From positions 1 to 64,000 of the forward strand of contig JAUMVK010000009.1 of NCBI GenBank assembly GCA_030530205.1: DNA of 64,000 nucleotides, in the 5' to 3' direction. The stretch is from RGIG3701 sp030530205. Its GTDB lineage: Bacteria > Planctomycetota > Planctomycetia > Pirellulales > Thermoguttaceae. Positions 9,801 through 18,059 of this stretch are shown in pieces. The position numbers were made by a program, and so were the translations under genes. Below the pieces are notes generated by a model, which had not been told where the DNA came from, did not search any database, and saw only the letters and a list, made by a program, of their open reading frames with translations. How positions within the stretch are numbered: position 1 is the first letter of the stretch; every line of letters starts with the position of its first letter.

Positions 9801-9966
9801 CTTCTTTGTTACGAGCACGAACCTTGGACGTGACTACGCATGGCTCGGGCTTGGTCTGACGGCAGACACTTCAAGCCATTGGACGTTCTTTGGAGGGTAT
9901 GATGTCATGACAAATAACCGTGCCACGATCCATACCGGAAATCTGGGGCTTTCCTACAAATGGTAA
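3889..9966 (+). CDS. Giant autotransporter (type Va-like) with repetitive passenger
   Basis: This is a 2025-aa protein. A signal-like hydrophobic N-terminus (about 1-28, ending SVCSA) is followed by a mixed region with an Ala-rich helical stretch near 250-305. Then come about 1400 residues of short beta-helix-like repeats (motifs such as LTNSGTL, LENAGTI, ADVTGKVTN), and from about 1717 an autotransporter beta-barrel ending in LGLSYKW, the aromatic C-terminus recognised by the BAM machinery. Residues about 780-964 carry five 37-aa repeats. The ORF extends 31 codons further upstream, but the ATG at 3889 is preferred: GAAAGGA lies 7 bp before it and it begins the signal peptide. It is predicted to sit in the outer membrane with the passenger displayed outside, as an adhesin or surface-layer component. 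No catalytic motif is visible. A hairpin terminator follows. Confidence 0.88.
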   Translation: MRNYVRGFAGITCLMFMLMMNLVSVCSADIIATNGKYYVYEYDSGDRAVFYQSGSEQDPSTDEVLHNKNSYGMLKDKDGKVLMFEVEITHGGSTYKMPSPVYETGKFANQKTDGEGYWLDQISNFVMDASTNQRLIDPNDPLVFYYCNEQPSSKLDANGNRIIYDIQGNEVATIPASDLQPYVPTDPTDLHFHDAYMKPVWNDPIDPTADGQHKSGVIKLNGGTDTAGWNGSSLHYYFVDTSEQSAFTKNHLVAASTIASTQAAATIAAQALNIPFPNGTAAAVAAALAVGSTANALNLITQAAGVDTYTAHYVGAISYNGDFIVTGGGTLAGTYQNLNTMSLDANDYTISKQVFTTDLLEAQGNLTVTENGNIFAVNNISVSQNLTNAGKIEGVDSFTVTGDLTNTGTISNVNHLTAASVTNSNFLTVNQINLTGALTNSGTTKVYGSMTSTSVQNTGSLITKGSVETGEFTSNGSGDSCVVFIGDNLIAGAVENNSGMTVHGQMTATNLSNTGTMNLSDVTLTSNLVNNGVIYSSGYFRSTEGAISNTGSLITIKGIEAAGDLTSTGSGDSCLIYTQGMVKAANIQVSGGKFYAATGVETGNLNIDGSDVVFVVNSNVMATDITNDGSVFIKGVTEANSITTTNSWVSHDSIITAGNITASGTFAVTGDITAGGEFQNNGTASVTGNLQALSANNSGTFESLGNVKLTNDLENTGTFTALGTLTAVNVNVSGSDAALNIKGNVALTGDLKNEGTTNILSNLTAQNVTNSENAKMTVGGNAELSGNLEANGETAIVGNVKANTAKIAETGTLAVGGNAELTGDLEANGETAIVGNVKAKDAKVAETGKLAVGGNAELTGDLKADGETAIVGNVKANTAKIAETGTLAVGGNAELSGDLEADGETAIGGNVKANSAKISETGKLAVGGNAELSSTLETSGEAIVSGNVKAGRTTVSENGALAVGGNSEVNGLENAGAVTLVGDANITADLQNTGTFNFGSQVTVTDDLTNSGTMEALAVSSGIKAKSNLVNSGSILDARFIEVDQDVTNAQGALIYGKGFASSFLAFGAVENQGEIKNFESVSVGSLTNIGQLETTTFLSEGPVTNSGTMLGTGEGSLFKFMSSLENAGEIGGVEKFIVKEDLTNSGTLESTGKDSKLSVGGDLNNESTIYNFESADVTGKATNSADGTIIASGAGSNYTFGELENAGTVGGVEKLAVDENLTNSGTLASTGKNSSLSVRNELRNQGNGQISNFENADVTGKVTNEADATITASGAGSKYTFGELENAGTIQNLEALDVAGTANVSGSILGTGTPTASLKTGELTGDGGAFSGTIAGFGTVTNDADLINAGLIQGTGANSVLNQNGKLTNQSELSNFQTVNVAGELQNENLISGTETNSTLTANGIQNSADSTIQAFNSIASNGDVQNEGQILGNPAGTHFQVTGDMTNAESGLVADVTKTTVSGSFTNAGTLTGFKDIIVDEDFTNESTGTINVQVYDGKTSKISVNGAATLNGGTINFYGERLEVGKDYAFLLVEGSEAGALNHDPTWSEPQEQTHGLTVNSPLTITSTNSPYGENSSITSPTISSAIPKLFHAEGFYNQNEYWVSLRRDYTYGDLEGASEDQQAIGKYVDRIAYSINTTNDSYDEGDLFKVLEALDDSREAGGDSLGNLDQLSGAIYSNQGLLGMQNTWFAHQNLANFIRPLDCVYDIYDTSEERGKNLWGGFVGNTGKFESDGNGQAHTYDSAGVIVGYDYIYEFNVRAGAYFQYQNVRVSEKDIPASAKTDYYDLGLYGLFHNEYGYIMASGNISYGNYQSSRYVAFGGEHAQVARQHEGERGSFQQSMRLETAATLSFAQDRLLLRPFLGLTYIHMDLDDMIESGGDEYVTALRSSGGDLSSLRPEIGARLSCCHRTERAVFGFNFRGSWVHEFCDTQTTIENRFSNPNYAASALPGQTAYNNPSDNAFNDEAASFFVTSTNLGRDYAWLGLGLTADTSSHWTFFGGYDVMTNNRATIHTGNLGLSYKW
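6226..6780 (+). repeat. Five 111-bp tandem repeats inside the autotransporter passenger
   Basis: Units begin with GGAAA(C/T)GC at 6226, 6337, 6448, 6559 and 6670, exactly 111 bp apart. Each encodes 37 residues that start GNAELSG or GNAELTG and end TLAVG or KLAVG. The first four are nearly identical and the fifth has diverged; a partial relative starts at 6781. Because 111 is a multiple of three, recombination could change copy number without breaking the frame. Confidence 0.95.
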
Positions 9967-10012
9967 GGAATATCTCCCTCGATTGGGAAGGGTGTGATTG
10001 ATCCAAAAAAGA

Positions 10013-10040
10013 TAAAGGCCGACATTTATGCCGGCCTTTA
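10013..10040. terminator. Bidirectional hairpin terminator
   Basis: TAAAGGCCG (10013-10021) pairs with CGGCCTTTA (10032-10040) around a 10-nt loop. On the minus strand the stem is followed closely by TTTTTT (complement of 10005-10010), serving the WD40 gene. On the plus strand it follows the autotransporter stop by about 46 bp and has a weaker T-rich tail. Confidence 0.8.
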
Positions 10041-10085
10041 CTTTACAAATAAACTCATTGAACGAACCAATCTGAAAGTTCGTTC

Positions 10086-11399
10086 TTAGTTTTTAAGTTT
10101 CTTTTCAATCAGTTTTTTGGTGCTGAAAATGACAATTTGGTTTTCGACGGTAGCCACCGCGACATAAAGCGGGAATCCATCGACCTGGATCGGACTGAGA
10201 GCCAGGGCAGTAATGCGCTCCGGTGCCTCGAATTGAACCAGTTTTTTGGCTGTTTTCGCATCCCAAAGAACTGCCGTGTTCTCATACATATTAGTGAGAA
10301 CATAACGTTCGTTTTGGCTGATTTCCGCGTCGATAATTTCATTTTCAGCCTGGAATATCTGGAGCTGTGCGCCGTTCAGGACGCTCCAGATAGTAGCGCG
10401 TTGGTCACGGCTCCCGGAAAGAAGAATATTCCCTGAACTTCCATATTGCAGGGATGTTATGGCGGAGTTATGACCTTCCAGTGAGTAGATCAATCGGTCC
10501 GTATTACTGTCCCAAAGCTTAACGGAGCAGTCCTCACTTCCTGAGGCATAAGAATTTCCATTCGGACTGAAGGCGACTGCGAGTACCGGCCCCTTATGAG
10601 GCTGTTTCAAATCAGAAGTTAGTGTGTCGCCGCCATCTTCTCCTTCCTCACCCGTTCGAATCAGAGAATGGTTTCCCGTATCCCAAAGCAAAAACCTGTT
10701 ATCGAGGCTTCCGGTTAGGGCGTACCGGCCATCTGCACTCAACGCAACGTCCATAATCGCCTTGGTGTGTCCGGGAGGAAGTTCAAAGAGAAGTGTTTCT
10801 TCATCGCTCGAATCCTCTGAATCACCAAGTCTTTGCTGAATTGGTGGGTTCATTTCGGGATTCCAGAAAATCGCGCGAATGTCTTTGCTCCCGGTCAAAA
10901 TTCTAAGTGCAGCGAGTGCTCTGTCACTGTCTTCCGTCGGTTCCCGGAGCAAAGAAACAGCCGCAACAGAGGTTACACCCTGCTTGTGACCTTCAAGTCG
11001 GCGGACAACATCTCCGGAAAATGCGTCTAAAACCAGGGATGTGCAATCCTCGGAAGCTGTTACAAGAAACAAACCATCCGGAGAGTAAACAAGGTCCTGC
11101 ACGGCTTCTTCATGGCCGGAGCTGAACGTCTTGACAATCTCAGCTTTCGGTGTCAGAACATCTCGACCAACGGGACGCAAGGAAAAAATAATGCCATAAA
11201 TCGCGGCGGTCAAAACGGCTCCACCGAAAATTATAATCATAAACACAAAAATAATTGTGTAGATGAGACGCCGGCGTCTCTCACGCCGAAGGGTTGATTT
11301 TGGTTTGGTGTCGCGTCCATTGACCCACCAGGTAACCTCTGCATCGTCTTTCTTGAATTCCGGAACTTTAAGTTTCGGCCGTTCTGTCTCTTGAGACAT
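10086..11399 (-). CDS. Membrane-anchored WD40-repeat protein
   Basis: This is a 437-aa protein. Residues 1-44 are polar and end in a basic run (RRERRRR), followed by one transmembrane helix (about 45-70, LIYTIIFVFMIIIFGGAVLTAAIYGIIF). The remainder is a WD40 beta-propeller with recognisable blades (GHEEAVQDLVYSPDG, GHTKAIMDVALSADGRY, GPVLAVAFSPNG..GSEDCSVKLWD, GHNSAITSLQYGSSG). The positive-inside rule puts the basic N-terminus in the cytoplasm and the propeller outside the inner membrane. WD40 scaffolds mediate protein contacts, so its partner is unknown. Start: ATG at 11399 after GGAGTG. It is monocistronic with its own promoter and terminator. Confidence 0.88.
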   Translation of the reverse strand: MSQETERPKLKVPEFKKDDAEVTWWVNGRDTKPKSTLRRERRRRLIYTIIFVFMIIIFGGAVLTAAIYGIIFSLRPVGRDVLTPKAEIVKTFSSGHEEAVQDLVYSPDGLFLVTASEDCTSLVLDAFSGDVVRRLEGHKQGVTSVAAVSLLREPTEDSDRALAALRILTGSKDIRAIFWNPEMNPPIQQRLGDSEDSSDEETLLFELPPGHTKAIMDVALSADGRYALTGSLDNRFLLWDTGNHSLIRTGEEGEDGGDTLTSDLKQPHKGPVLAVAFSPNGNSYASGSEDCSVKLWDSNTDRLIYSLEGHNSAITSLQYGSSGNILLSGSRDQRATIWSVLNGAQLQIFQAENEIIDAEISQNERYVLTNMYENTAVLWDAKTAKKLVQFEAPERITALALSPIQVDGFPLYVAVATVENQIVIFSTKKLIEKKLKN

Positions 11400-11454
11400 T
11401 TTTCACTCCAGGTTTTTATCAATATTAAAATGAATAATTTACTCCCATGAATAT

Positions 11455-11482
11455 AATATAGTATTTTTCCAGAAAAAATCAA
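11455..11482 (-). promoter_or_regulatory. Promoter for the WD40 gene
   Basis: On the minus strand, -35 TTGATT (11477-11482) and -10 TATATT (11455-11460) have 16-bp spacing, about 55 bp before the ATG at 11399. The surrounding 11400-11636 gap is AT-rich; the only other structure seen is a weak GGGGAA/TTCCCC hairpin at 11599-11622 downstream of the YhaN-like gene. Confidence 0.55.
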
Positions 11483-11636
11483 GATGAAAAACCCTTTTTT
11501 GGGAAAAGAATTGAAAATTTTTTGAAAAATTAAAGATTTTGAGAGAGTGAAAAGAATTCAAGAGGCTTGAGGAGTTTGATCTTTTAGGGGCAAAGAGTGG
11601 GGAATCTCTCGAAAAGTTCCCCTCCCTGAGAATTAC

Positions 11637-14600
11637 TTATTTCGTCATGTCGCAAATGACAGCGTTTTCTCGGGCGAAAATCTCACGAATGTGTTCGTGG
11701 CTTGTGAAAAATAAGATTTGTGTCTGCTTACCGGCAAATTTAGTCAAAACTCGTGCAGCGGAAGCGGCCCGTGTGCGGTCAAAATTCACCAGAACATCAT
11801 CCAGAATGATCGGCAGGTTAATATTTCGCTTGCGGTACTCGTCGATCAAGGCCAGGCGAATGGCAAGATAAAGCAATTCACGTGTTCCCATTGAAAGCTG
11901 CTCGGTAGAGAAAACCGTTCCATCGGTACGCTGAACGAATAAAAGGTCTTCATCGACTGGCGTCCAAACACGATTGTACTTTCCTTCCGTCATTTCCTGA
12001 AGAAAAGCCGAGGCGCATTCCAGTGTTTTGGGTTGGCGTTTAAGCCGATACGTCCGCTGGATCGTCTCCACCAAACGCTCCGCCAGCGCGAAAATTCGCC
12101 ACGAATTGATTGCATGCCCGATTTGGGCTTGGGTTTTCATCAGTTCATACTGGATCCGGGTCGGTGAATCATCAGAGATGATTTTTCCGAGAATCGTCTC
12201 ACATTCCGCTGCCCGTTTTTGGGCTGACGTGAGCTGAAACTCGTTTTCTTCGAGAGAGTTCAGGAGAACCTTACGTTTTTCCTCGATTTGCTCGGGTGAA
12301 TTATTTTCGTACACTTCCCAAAGCATCGATTCTGTGCATGCGAATTGTACAACAGAATCAATTTCCTTCTGAAGTTCACGGCGTTTTTCACGAAGTTCTT
12401 TCAACTGGGTCAAACGCTTGAGTTTAAGTTTAAGGCTTTTTTCATCTTCGACTCCGGAATTCTCAAGGAACTGGGTACGAATCTGGGATTTTTTCCGGTA
12501 TTCGGCTTTCAATTTTCTGAGTTCCTGACGATTGGTGCGGATTTTTTGTTCGAGACTTTTTTGTGCCTGTTCCCGCTCCCGCTCTTTCTGGATTCTCGTT
12601 TGCATTTCGGAAAAGATGCCAGGTGCGAAAGGAAAACGGGAGTCACCGCCCTGCATTTCCCTTCCAAAGTCGGGGCCAAATACAGGAAGCAGTTTCCGCA
12701 GACGATCTGTCAAGAGTTTCAGCTCGTTTTCGTAGAGCTTCAAGTCTTCCATGTCCCGACTTCTGCGTCGCCATAGCTCGCGGATTCGGTCGGACGCATC
12801 CATCAGGAGCCGGATGTTTGAAGCTTTCCAGTTTTCGGGAAGGTTCAGGGATTTCAAAATCTCGGTTCTGCGTTCTTTTGCCTGTACAAGTGCCCGTTTG
12901 AGATTACCCAGACGTACATTATGGAACCTTGCCTCGGATAGAAGCGCTGAACGTTGCGAAACGTTTATTCCCGTATTTTCCGCTTCTGTGATTTCTTTTT
13001 CAAGGAAAGCGGATTGTGAGGTAATTTTTTCGCTTTCATGATTGCAAAGGTCGAGAATTTCCTGGTCGGAAAGGCCGATTATTTCTTCTTCACGAGGCCC
13101 GAAACCGAGGCGGATTAATCGTGCGCGCTGTTGCAGTGCGGTACTCAGTTCGTCTTCCAGCCCGGCAAGTTTACGTTCTATTTTTTGCGAATAAACGACC
13201 CGGAATGCGATGCTGGCCAAACAAAACGCGAACCCCAAAAACATTAAAAAGAGATTCCCCAGGACTCCGGTAGATCCGGAAGATGAGGACGTTAAAAATC
13301 CGGAGAGACGGAACATCGCGAAAAGTGTCAAAGCGAGACCAAGCGTGAATGTTCCGCCCATCACGAAAAGTTCCCTCTTTGGTAAAATACGCTTCAGGAG
13401 CGTCTCTGCCCGTTCATTCTCCAGAGGTTCTAATTTTTTCAGTGTCGAGGTTAGCTGAGAGACTTGTATCTCCCTTCGGCGTACGTTAGCCAGGACCTCC
13501 CCCAGGAGAGCTGAAAGAGCGTTCACGTCAATCCGTGCAGAGGTCTTTTCCTTGACCAGACTGGTTTCGTTGGTGGTCTTTTTCTGCGTAGCGTCAGGGG
13601 TAAGAATTTCCTGCGGGATTTCATTCACGATGCTGAAATTCAGGGCTTTAAGAGCATTCCTTTGGGAGGATACAGAGGGATCCTGAGCCTTGCCAGACGT
13701 TTCAGGACTTTTCAAGGCAGGGGACTCACCTCGAAGGAATACTTCAGGAAAACTTTCCATTCCTGAAAGCTGACGAATTTGTGGGAAACATTCTACACGA
13801 GTACGGCAAGCCTCAAAATACCCGGCGATTTTTTGTGTATTTTCAGAGGCTTGATGAAGTAATTCCTCGCGTTTTTTTCTTTCAGACTCGATTTGATTAC
13901 GAAGACGACGCATTTCTCGGTTGGGAGACCGAAGAGGCCGCAGGGTGCGAACATCGTAAGGAAATGCCTTTTCAGGGGTGGAAACTGAATCGAAATCCGG
14001 GAGCGAAAGACCAAGCCGACGGTAATCGATAGCCAGTTGTGCCTCTGAATCCAATTGTTGACGGTGCAGGTCTTCAAGACGGCCGCGCAGATTTTCGATC
14101 CACTCCTGACGCTGGATAAAAGATTCAATGGCCTGGACCGACGAGAGAAGTTCCGTGTTTAGTGCAACTTCGGAGTATTTGGTGTCCAGGGCTTTCAAAA
14201 GGGTTTGGAACTGCGAACGATTTTCTTTGATGGTTCGAACTTCCTGATGAATTCTCGAAAGCTTTTTAAGGTTTTCATGAAGTTGTTCGATTTCCCTGTC
14301 AGAGGTATCGATCAGATCAGGATTCTGTTCTCCAAATGCTACAATTTGCGAATCCAATTCCGCCCTCTGTTCCCAAACTCCCTGAACATCCCGGGCGATT
14401 TCCAGAATATGGATTTTGTGCTTTTGTTGCTGGATCTCGTCTTTCAGTTTCGTAATAGATCCGGAAATTGCCGACTTCTCCGAATTGATTTTCCCGTACT
14501 TTTTGTTTTGTGATTGAATACTTCTCTGCTGCTTCTTCAGAATTTGGCAGTAATTCAAAAGGGAAACGATCTCGTAGGGAGGAATTCTCTGGAGACCATT

Positions 14601-15383
14601 CGTTTCATTCAGAAATACAGGAGTCGAAAGGTCATCACACCATTGGAGGTCTTCTGTTTTCAGGGGTTCAGGAAAAGCATTTTCGCCTAATATTCTCTGT
14701 CGGTTTCGAATTAGTTCCGCCAAAATTCGTGCAGAGGAATAACGAGCAAGTCCCGTACTTAAATCATAAAGTCGTTTGGATGCTTCTGTCGAGTTCAGGA
14801 CGGAAAGTTTTTGAAGCTCCTGAAGCCCCAGTGCAAAAATATTATTGTAAAGTGTTTCATCATTTTCGAGCGGATTTAGTCCGGTTACACTTCCAGATTC
14901 AACCTCATCGGTTAAATTGATAAGGTTACGCCACTGGTTTATATCCTGGCGTATCCCTCTTGAGTTGGTAATGATCAGACCGTCCTCAAGATTACGCGTT
15001 GTGTAGCGATTCCGGAAAGGATCTTGCGCGTAAAAAGGAATTTCGGCATTTTCCAGTTGGGAACGATTTTCTCTGGAACCCCGGTTCTGTGAAGAGTTTT
15101 CTGGCTCAATGTCTGGAAGTGCCGTTACGTGCCGCGCGACCGTAAGAAGGCCAAAGGGAGTTTTTGCCTGAATTTTACCGCCTGTTTGTTCGGGTTCATT
15201 CGGGAAAACGTAAACGAGCCTATCCTCGGAGAAACCGTAAAAAATCGTCCTCAGAAACTGCATCAAGGTCGTTTTCCCGGCTTCGTTTGGCCCGTAAAAA
15301 AGATTCACCCCGGTCCCAAGGTTCTTCAGCTTCAGGCCTTTCCACTTTCCGAATCGATCGACGTACAGAGACTCGATGATCAT
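11637..15383 (-). CDS. YhaN/SbcC/Rad50-like ABC-type ATPase
   Basis: This is a 1248-aa protein. The N-terminal ATPase half opens with MIIESLYVDRFGKWKGL and Walker A GPNEAGKTT (31-39). Long heptad-rich coiled coils follow. Two hydrophobic segments near 670-730 (FVMGGTFTLGLALTLFAM and LFLMFLGFAFCLASIAF) are placed where Rad50/SbcC carries its zinc hook. The C-terminal half carries an ABC signature-like LSMGTRELLYLAIRLAL, Walker B LPIILDDVLVNFD (DD at about 1195) and the switch His in FFTSHEH. This layout matches the YhaN family, membrane-tethered relatives of Rad50. It overlaps the upstream YhaO-like gene by 4 bp (ATGA), implying translational coupling and a complex with it in DNA end processing or stress response. 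Confidence 0.88.
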   Translation of the reverse strand: MIIESLYVDRFGKWKGLKLKNLGTGVNLFYGPNEAGKTTLMQFLRTIFYGFSEDRLVYVFPNEPEQTGGKIQAKTPFGLLTVARHVTALPDIEPENSSQNRGSRENRSQLENAEIPFYAQDPFRNRYTTRNLEDGLIITNSRGIRQDINQWRNLINLTDEVESGSVTGLNPLENDETLYNNIFALGLQELQKLSVLNSTEASKRLYDLSTGLARYSSARILAELIRNRQRILGENAFPEPLKTEDLQWCDDLSTPVFLNETNGLQRIPPYEIVSLLNYCQILKKQQRSIQSQNKKYGKINSEKSAISGSITKLKDEIQQQKHKIHILEIARDVQGVWEQRAELDSQIVAFGEQNPDLIDTSDREIEQLHENLKKLSRIHQEVRTIKENRSQFQTLLKALDTKYSEVALNTELLSSVQAIESFIQRQEWIENLRGRLEDLHRQQLDSEAQLAIDYRRLGLSLPDFDSVSTPEKAFPYDVRTLRPLRSPNREMRRLRNQIESERKKREELLHQASENTQKIAGYFEACRTRVECFPQIRQLSGMESFPEVFLRGESPALKSPETSGKAQDPSVSSQRNALKALNFSIVNEIPQEILTPDATQKKTTNETSLVKEKTSARIDVNALSALLGEVLANVRRREIQVSQLTSTLKKLEPLENERAETLLKRILPKRELFVMGGTFTLGLALTLFAMFRLSGFLTSSSSGSTGVLGNLFLMFLGFAFCLASIAFRVVYSQKIERKLAGLEDELSTALQQRARLIRLGFGPREEEIIGLSDQEILDLCNHESEKITSQSAFLEKEITEAENTGINVSQRSALLSEARFHNVRLGNLKRALVQAKERRTEILKSLNLPENWKASNIRLLMDASDRIRELWRRRSRDMEDLKLYENELKLLTDRLRKLLPVFGPDFGREMQGGDSRFPFAPGIFSEMQTRIQKEREREQAQKSLEQKIRTNRQELRKLKAEYRKKSQIRTQFLENSGVEDEKSLKLKLKRLTQLKELREKRRELQKEIDSVVQFACTESMLWEVYENNSPEQIEEKRKVLLNSLEENEFQLTSAQKRAAECETILGKIISDDSPTRIQYELMKTQAQIGHAINSWRIFALAERLVETIQRTYRLKRQPKTLECASAFLQEMTEGKYNRVWTPVDEDLLFVQRTDGTVFSTEQLSMGTRELLYLAIRLALIDEYRKRNINLPIILDDVLVNFDRTRAASAARVLTKFAGKQTQILFFTSHEHIREIFARENAVICDMTK

Positions 15384-17011
15384 TTCTTCCGGCCTCCTTC
15401 CTGGGTTTCCGCGAAGGCTTGTGCTCCCAAAATCGAGGCGAGTTCCAGAGCGGCCGTTTCCTGCCGGGTATTAATCTGTCCCATGATTTCCAGACCGGCG
15501 GCAATCTGCGCGTCCGTAAGCGTTTCGTTCAGGTTGAGCGAGTGCGGGACAAAATTTTCCGGTACAGCAGTATTAGTACCCTCTTTGTTCGAGAGATTTT
15601 TGAGGTGAAATTGGCTCAAACGCAGGAAATCGCTGAGCATCGATTCACCATGCCCCCACGAATAGGGAATCAACCCCTCACGATTCGGTGTGACGCATAC
15701 CGTCCACGGACGTGCGGGAAGATTCTTTCCAATGTCCCGGAGGGGTTTGAGCAGGGACGGCATTTGTTGATTTTCGACCTTCGTCTGGACCCCAAGCGAT
15801 TCCATTGTTTCCTGAAAAAGCTGACGCAAAAATCGCGTTTGCTCACGTTTTTCACCGGTTAAACGCCAATAAACCAGCGTCCGGGAAGGGGTATGTCCCT
15901 CAGTTGGAACAGTTGCGGGAAACTCTGTCTTCAAAGCTGAAACGAGCCAGTTTCGAAGCGACTCCCAAGTCTGAACATCGACAGGAATTTTACGTTCAAG
16001 AAAACGCCATGCTAGCGTTTCCGTCGGGAAAAACTGAAGGGAAGGGGGTAAATCACCGTCCAAATCCAGCTGAACGATGGAAACTCCGGCAGGTTGCAGT
16101 GGTTTATGGGCTTCCCAAATATCTGGCGATCGATGCTGTATGGGACCAGGAGTGTGCAGAATCGTAGGGAAGGTTTCGTCGGACAAAATATTTTTCGGAA
16201 AATCACGCTTCAGAGTCAGGCGTTCCTGATTTTGAGTCAAAGCCACATAGGAAACCGTGGAAATGGGGGTTTCTGTCAGGTTTTGAGAAGCAAGGAATGT
16301 TTCTTTTCCTGACTTTTCTTTTGCCGATTTTTGATGATGGAATTCCGTGACACTCAGGAAAGTTTTTTCGTCCGGGCACAGCGCGATCGTTTGGGATGGG
16401 GGGAGTTTACCGTCTGAAAGTCGGGAAAAATCGTAACGGCTGAAATCCGGTTTAGAGGAGTTCCAGCTTGCGATGAAAATATTCTTCGGTGAATCGGCCA
16501 GACGAAACTTTTTGATGTGAGGTTCTTCGGACGGAAAGAGAAAAACGTTTTCTGGAAAGTGAAAATTGGGAAGCATCCATTCTTCGATAGGACGTTCGAG
16601 TCTCCAGTAAACCGAAATCCCACGTTCCTGCAGGCGTTTAAATTGATCAATGAGAAAAACCACTCCGCGTAATCCGGTCAGATCCGGCTGAAGAACGTCA
16701 CCGGTGAGAAGCAGAAAATCCACATTTTGTTCCAGCGCGAGGTCGAAAACCCGTTCTGCGCTCTTCCAGGGGGCTGAGAGGCAATCCTCACTCACAGCTG
16801 TTGGAAGCTCTGGGAAGGCCCCACCAAAGAGCCAGCTTTCTGTTCGTTCCAAAAAAAGAGGCATAGGATCTCCTGCGTTCCGGGGCTGGTCGCTCTCGGA
16901 ATCGGTCGCCGAAGTGGAAACTCCACGATTTCCCTCATACGGTGTAGGCCAGCAGGTTACAGGGATGTGAAGCTGGAAATTCGATGCGTGCAGGAACTTT
17001 AAAATTTTCAC
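15380..17011 (-). CDS. YhaO/SbcD-like metallophosphoesterase, active-site motifs degenerate
   Basis: This is a 543-aa protein starting at GTG 17011. Its position and length match the Mre11/SbcD-type partner of the YhaN-like ATPase. The N-terminus FLHASNFQLH corresponds to the family's metal-binding D-x-H segment, but Asp and His appear replaced by Asn11 and Gln13. LLLTGDVLQPD (101-110) keeps the GD motif. Where GNH(D/E) is expected, the sequence reads ISVYWRLERP (132-141). The late GxH region reads ILHTPGPIQHRSPD. It is therefore probably not a normal manganese-dependent nuclease and may be a structural partner. From memory, other planctomycetal homologues also lack GNHD, so this may be a lineage trait; I could not check. 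Transcribed first in the two-gene operon. Confidence 0.75.
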   Translation of the reverse strand: MKILKFLHASNFQLHIPVTCWPTPYEGNRGVSTSATDSESDQPRNAGDPMPLFLERTESWLFGGAFPELPTAVSEDCLSAPWKSAERVFDLALEQNVDFLLLTGDVLQPDLTGLRGVVFLIDQFKRLQERGISVYWRLERPIEEWMLPNFHFPENVFLFPSEEPHIKKFRLADSPKNIFIASWNSSKPDFSRYDFSRLSDGKLPPSQTIALCPDEKTFLSVTEFHHQKSAKEKSGKETFLASQNLTETPISTVSYVALTQNQERLTLKRDFPKNILSDETFPTILHTPGPIQHRSPDIWEAHKPLQPAGVSIVQLDLDGDLPPSLQFFPTETLAWRFLERKIPVDVQTWESLRNWLVSALKTEFPATVPTEGHTPSRTLVYWRLTGEKREQTRFLRQLFQETMESLGVQTKVENQQMPSLLKPLRDIGKNLPARPWTVCVTPNREGLIPYSWGHGESMLSDFLRLSQFHLKNLSNKEGTNTAVPENFVPHSLNLNETLTDAQIAAGLEIMGQINTRQETAALELASILGAQAFAETQEGGRKK

Positions 17012-17051
17012 GGGATACTCTGGGCTTAAAAAATTTCACTAATTCTCCTAA

Positions 17052-17080
17052 ATTATACCACAAATTGCCAGGAATTGCCA
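17052..17080 (-). promoter_or_regulatory. Possible promoter for the YhaO-YhaN operon
   Basis: A perfect -10 TATAAT lies on the minus strand (17052-17057), with TGGCAA (17075-17080) as a weak -35 at 17 bp, about 40 bp upstream of the GTG start. The 17012-17279 gap also holds the divergent rnc promoter. Confidence 0.45.
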
Positions 17081-17196
17081 TATCACCCAAGGGTTAAAAT
17101 CGATAGAATATTGAAAATTTTAGAAAAAATTTGTAAAAAAACAAGGCGTTCCTCTTTGGCGATTAGGGGAAATTAAAGAAACCACCCATTTCTCTC

Positions 17197-17224
17197 TTGC
17201 AAAGAAATAAAAATCTGTTATAAT
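17197..17224 (+). promoter_or_regulatory. Promoter for rnc
   Basis: TTGCAA (17197-17202) and TATAAT (17219-17224) are spaced 16 bp apart, about 55 bp upstream of the rnc ATG. Confidence 0.65.
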
Positions 17225-17279
17225 AAAAAGTGCGTTAGAAATCATTTAAATCTGTCATTTTACGAAAAAAAGGAACAAA

Positions 17280-18023
17280 ATGGAAGCGACTCCGTTAGAG
17301 CTTCATCTTGATGAGGAATCCCTGCCACGGCTTCACGCGTGTGAGGAGGCGATCGAGTATCATTTTCACGATTTGACACTTCTGGCAGCGGCTTTGACGC
17401 ATACCTCCGGAGCGGTCACGCGCCTGGTTTCTAACGAACGTCTGGAATTTCTCGGCGACGCTGTGCTTGGTTTCGTGATTGTGGACTATTTGTACCACAC
17501 GTGTGAGCACCAAATGGAAGGGGAAATGACTCAGATGAAGTCCGCAATCGTGAGTCGGGCGTCTTGTACGCGTGTCAGCCGGGATTTGGGCATTGAAGAG
17601 TATCTTTTTCTGGGGAAAGGAATGGAGAAACGCCAGATTCCACCGTCCCTGTTGGCGAATATGCAGGAATCCATCATCGGCGCGATCTATCTGGATGGTG
17701 GGTTTGACTCAGCCAGAGATTATATTTTGAGAGTTTTTGAGGGTGAAATTCAGGACGCGATTCATGGTGAAGGACCGCTGAAAAACTTCAAAATGCTACT
17801 CCAGCAGTACGTTCAGAGGAATTTGCACAAAACTCCAACCTATGAGGTTTTGGAGCAAAAAGGACCTGACCATCGGAAATGCTTTAAATGCCGGGTTCGT
17901 GCGGGAAAAAAGACCTTCACTCCCGCGTGGGGGAAAAACAAGAAAGAAGCAGAGCAACACGCAGCGGAAAACGCTTTGTGCATTCTTCAGAACCAACCCG
18001 CTCCGTTTCCGGCTGACGAGTAA
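17280..18023 (+). CDS. rnc: Ribonuclease III
   Basis: This is a 247-aa protein of normal family length. The endonuclease domain carries the signature NERLEFLGDAVLG (about 58-70) and the second metal-binding segment ESIIGAIYLDGG (about 129-140). The C-terminal double-stranded RNA-binding domain (about 165-240) shows the expected NFKMLLQQYVQ..PTYEV..GPDH..F and GKNKKEAEQHAAENAL motifs. It cleaves double-stranded RNA in rRNA and mRNA processing in the cytoplasm. Start: ATG at 17280 after AAAGGAA. It is monocistronic and convergent with the next gene, with only 36 bp between them and no clear terminator. Confidence 0.96.
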   Translation: MEATPLELHLDEESLPRLHACEEAIEYHFHDLTLLAAALTHTSGAVTRLVSNERLEFLGDAVLGFVIVDYLYHTCEHQMEGEMTQMKSAIVSRASCTRVSRDLGIEEYLFLGKGMEKRQIPPSLLANMQESIIGAIYLDGGFDSARDYILRVFEGEIQDAIHGEGPLKNFKMLLQQYVQRNLHKTPTYEVLEQKGPDHRKCFKCRVRAGKKTFTPAWGKNKKEAEQHAAENALCILQNQPAPFPADE

Positions 18024-18059
18024 ACACTGGAGCGACTGGCAACCCGGTTCAATACAGGA

